Source: Cryptomeria japonica
Taxonomy: Eukaryota > Streptophyta > Pinopsida > Cupressales > Cupressaceae
DNA length: 64,000 bases
Direction of reading: 5' to 3'
Assembly (NCBI RefSeq): GCF_030272615.1
Contig: NC_081413.1
Span: 610,448,709 to 610,512,708 of the forward strand
Positions within the stretch are counted from its first letter, which is position 1; each line of letters opens with the position of its first letter. The notes under the pieces were generated by a model that saw only the letters and a list, made by a program, of their open reading frames with translations, ran no database searches and was not told the origin of the DNA. Made by a program: the position numbers and the translations under genes. This document shows, piece by piece, positions 60,537 to 64,000 of the stretch.

Positions 60537-60551
60537 CCCTCCCCCTCTAGG
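60537..60551 (-). other. Polypurine tract of gypsy G
   Basis: The minus strand reads CCTAGAGGGGGAGGG directly before the LTR start TGTGAGG. This is the expected second-strand priming site and it fixes the LTR boundary. Confidence 0.85.
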
Positions 60552-63500
60552 CATGAACTTCCCCCTGGAGTTCATCAAAAAGGTGGGGGTACTATGATCT
60601 CATACGTGCTGCATCCTCCCATGAGGTTGTGACCTCATCATAGCAATCCCACTGGACCCTAACCTGGTCCAACTCTCAACCTCAAAGGCCCAGCATTCAG
60701 CGTGCCAAAATGTGAATGGGCTCCAAAGCTAGCTGCCCGTCCGACTCCACCTACAAGGCATCCCAATCTAGAATATGAGACTCATCATAGATATACTTCC
60801 TCAAAACTGAAACATGAAACACATCGTGGATGCGCGACAGGCTAGGTGGCAATGCTAAATGGTAGGCAATTGGTCCTATCCTCTCAAGGATCTCAAATGG
60901 TCCCACAAATCGAGGTGCGAGCTTAGAACCCTTTCCATTACGGATTGGACTCTTATGCGGTCGCACTCTCAAGAAGACTCTATCTCCAACCAAGTAGCTA
61001 TGATCTATCCTCTTCGCATCTGCATATTTCTTCTGTCTATTCTGTGCCTCTCTAAGATGCTGCCTAATCAAATCCACCTGCTGCTCCATATCCCGAACTA
61101 TCTCAAGACCAATAGCAACTCTGTCCCCTATGCGGTCCCAACTCAATGGTGTCCTACAAGGTTTGCCATATAATGCCTGATAGGGTGGCATCCCCAAGGA
61201 CGTGTGATGCCCATTGTTATAGGAAAACTCTACTAAGGGAAGGTACTCTTCCCATCTGGTTTGGTGATCCATGACGTACATGCGAAGCATATTCTCTAAC
61301 ACCTGATTAACTCTCTCTGTCTAGCCATCCGTTTCCGAATGATAGGCTGTACTGAAATTGAGCTTGGTACACATAGCTGCCTGTAATGCCTTCCAAAAGG
61401 AAGAAGTGAAGAGGGAATCCCTATCGAAAATGATCTTGTGTGGAATGCCATGAAGTCTGACAATGTCTTGCAAAAACACTTATGCAACTGCTGGTGCTGT
61501 GAAGGTGGTATGAACTGGTGAAAAGTGGGCCACTTTGGTCAACTTGTCAACCGTCACCAAGATGGCATCATGGCGATGAGATGACATAGGGAGACCAATG
61601 ATGAAATCCATGGATATAGTATCCCACTTCCACTCTGGTATAGCATGAGATTGGAGCAATCCACCTGGATGGCGGTGCTCCACCTTGACTCTCTGACACT
61701 CAAGGCATCGGGCTACCAACTCAACAATAAGCTGTCACATTCCTGGCCAATGGTATAATTCCCTCAAGTTTGCATGCATCTTCTTAACCCTAGGATGTGC
61801 TGCATAAGGAGCTCTATGAGCCTCTGTGATAATGAACTCCCGCAATCCCTCGGAAGAAGGTACATAGATGTGCCCTCTATGGCGTAATAAACCATCAGAC
61901 TCTAAGGAATAATCCACATATTTCCCTTCTAAAGTTTCCTGAGATCGTATAGCCTAGCAAACCTCTAAATACCATCTGTCCTCTGGCAACTGCTGCATGA
62001 TCTGATCTCTGAAATCTGTGCTCATAGATATGGTGTATACCTCGTGGCACCTCCTACTCAAAGAATCTGCAACTACGTTTTCTTTCCCTTTGATGTAGTG
62101 AACGTCAAATTCATACTCGCACAAGAATTCCATCCATCTCCTCTGACGTGCATTAAGATTCAGTTGAGTGAATATGTACTGAAGGCTCTGATGGTCTGAG
62201 TGCAACTCAAAATGATGACCCAAAAGGAAATGTCTCCACCTCACAAGTGCATGCACTACTGCTGCATGCTCAAGGTCATGAGTAGGTTAATCAAGCTCGT
62301 GAGTCTTGAGTTTCCTAGACTCAAAAGCTATAGCTCTACCACCCTGCATAAGGACTGCTCCTAAACCCTCTAGGGAAGCATCCGTGCAAAACATGAAATC
62401 AGCTGAAGGATCTGGTACTACAAGGATAGGTGCGGTAGTAAGTGCCCTTTTAAGTTCCTGAAAGGCCTTCTCGCACTTCTCCGTCCACTCAAATTTCTTC
62501 CCTTTGTGTTGAAGAGAAGTAATAGGATGAGCGACTCTAGAGAATCCCTCAACAAAACGTCGATAATAACCTGCTAAGCCCATGAAGCTCCTGACCTCTA
62601 TCACACTGGTTGGCGTTGGCCAATCCATAATGGCTCTGATCTTTGATGGGTCTACTGAGATCCCATCACCGGATATAACATGACCAAGGTACTTGACCTC
62701 TGTTCTAAAGAAAGCACACTTCGACAAACTGCCATACAACTGATTATCCCTCAAACACTGCAAAACCTATCTCAGGTGCTCCTCATGTTCCTCCTCATTC
62801 TGTGAATATATCAATATGTCATTGAGAAACACAATCACAAAACGGTCGAGGAATGTGTGGAATACTCCATTCATGAGACTCATGAAAGCTGCTGGGGCAT
62901 TTCTAAGACCGAAAGGGACCACGGTGAACTCATAGTGGCCATATCTAGTGCGAAATGCGGTCTTGTGGATATCGCTATCCACTATCCTCAACTGATGGTA
63001 CCCTGACTTTAGATCAATCTTGGAAAATAATTTGGCACCCTGAAGTTGGTCGAATAAATCGTCGATCCTGGGCAATGGATAATGGTTCTTGATGGTTACT
63101 TTGTTCAACTGACGGTAATCCATGCATAATCGGAGAGATCCATCCTTCTTCTTCACGAAGATGACTAGTGCACCCCAAGGGGATACACTAGGGCGAATGT
63201 GGCCCTTCTCTAGGAGTTCCTCAAGCTGCATCTTGAGCTCATTAAGTTCATTTGTGGTCATCCTATATGGTGCTCTGGAAACTGGCTCGGCTCCTGGAAC
63301 AAGGTCTATATGAAAACCAATCTCTCTACGGGGTGGCATACCGGGTAACTTTGAAGGAAATACGTCTAAAAATCCCTTAAGGATAGGATGGTCGTCAATA
63401 GATGGTTCCTTTTCTTCTTCTTCTTCTCTATCACTAATGGTGATGGCAAATAACTAACACCCCTTTCGCATGCTCCGCTTAAGCTACATGGCAGAGATCA

Positions 63501-64000
63501 TACGAAGAGACACGGGTCTCTGAATTCTAGTGATCACTATGGGAGAACCATGATCATCCTCACACTTGATCCTTTTCAGGTGACAATCCATCTTGGCTTT
63601 GTGGGCATAAAGCCAATCCATGCCAAGTATGATGCCATATGATCCAAGTGGTGTAACTCTAAGGTCTACTAAAGTGGTGCTATTACCAATATGAAGCTGA
63701 CAACCCCTAACCTCTGATTCCACTGACACTCTAGCCCTTGAAGCTAATTCCACTTCCCAACTGACCTCTTGTCTAATTGCCACTAGCCCACAATGCTCCA
63801 CAACCAATGGAGATATAAAAGAGTCAGTAGCTCCTGAATCAAATAATATAGATACACTACTACCTCTAATCATACCTGCTACCTCAATAATCATGGCTTG
63901 ATGCTCTGCCTGGCGGTTGTCAACTGCTGCGAAGACCCTATGGGACTTGCCCATATCCCCAACTGTCAGCTCTGATGCTGCCATCCTTTGATTGCCTGCC
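60545..64000 (-). pseudogene. Gypsy G pol: protease, RT, RNase H, integrase
   Basis: One minus-strand frame carries the whole pol. Protease has LFDSGATDSFIS (Asp codon 63840-63838). Reverse transcriptase has [30 protein letters not shown] and [10 protein letters not shown], but the catalytic box reads FLNDILIY, with Asn for the first Asp (codon 62823-62821). RNase H has [14 protein letters not shown] and YIKGKENVVADSLSRR. Integrase has the His/Cys zinc region ([23 protein letters not shown]), SMDFIIGLP, and a tail with RIHDVFHVSVLRKYI. After a stop at 60751, a chromo-like VQWDCYDEVTTSWEDA follows. In-frame stops lie at 63484, near 63454, 62767, 62287, 61954, 61735, 61480, 61321 and 60751; no frameshift was seen. 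Several are readily explained as CAG or CGA changed to TAG or TGA. Confidence 0.88.

Larger units (their letters stand above)
57501..64000 (-). mobile_element. Gypsy G, minus strand, 3' LTR and pol, runs off the window
   Basis: A Ty3/gypsy element read on the minus strand, the innermost and probably youngest layer here. The 3' LTR is 57501-60536, then the polypurine tract, then pol to the window end; gag and the 5' LTR are outside. AAAAG (57496-57500) would be the left target duplication. The C-terminal chromodomain-like tail of integrase suggests a chromovirus of the Tekay/Del kind; this is inference. Confidence 0.85.

Overview
The window looks like nuclear DNA of a seed plant with a very large, transposon-rich genome. 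A gymnosperm such as a conifer is my best guess. The grounds are one plant-type gene, nested Ty1/copia and Ty3/gypsy retrotransposons with long LTRs (0.6-3 kb), and a plant L1-type LINE; no species can be named. I see no prokaryotic operon, tRNA, rRNA or CRISPR array. The only intact gene is an L-lactate dehydrogenase on the minus strand (3196-4245). Almost everything else is mobile DNA in various stages of decay.

Layout. 1-948 is a minus-strand copia fragment (start of gag, primer-binding site, part of an LTR). 949-3195 holds three diverged copies of the sequence lying 3' of the LDH gene. The first copy is split by a 995-bp element with terminal inverted repeats and a TTA duplication. LDH and its upstream region follow. 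5986-12383 is a decayed LINE (ORF1, then endonuclease, reverse transcriptase, zinc finger and RNase H), split by a 1,208-bp solo LTR with a 5-bp CCTTT duplication. 12384-14613 is unassigned.

From 14614 to the window end I read one nested stack. The outermost element is a plus-strand gypsy ('E'). Its 5' LTR is split at 14900/39547 by a 24.6-kb non-coding foldback structure ('FB'), which has 2.1-2.6-kb inverted arms and a core of a 20-bp satellite that keeps changing strand. FB itself contains two copia elements: A on minus (17759-24428, duplication GGGAC) and B on plus (29008-35568, duplication AGAAC/AGGAC). Both sit at the same position of the satellite unit. The internal region of E is split by copia D (41216-48338, duplication GTTAC) and then by minus-strand gypsy F (from 49000). 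F is broken by copia C (from 51952), and C is broken by minus-strand gypsy G (57501 to beyond the window). None of these elements has an intact polyprotein. G is the least damaged: one reading frame is kept over about 3.4 kb, with isolated stops.

The most unusual object is FB: long inverted arms, subterminal TTTGGCG-type palindromes, conserved hairpins, CT-rich versus GA-rich mirror blocks and the satellite core, flanked by a short AATG(G) direct repeat and with no recognisable protein. I cannot assign it to a known transposon superfamily from sequence alone.
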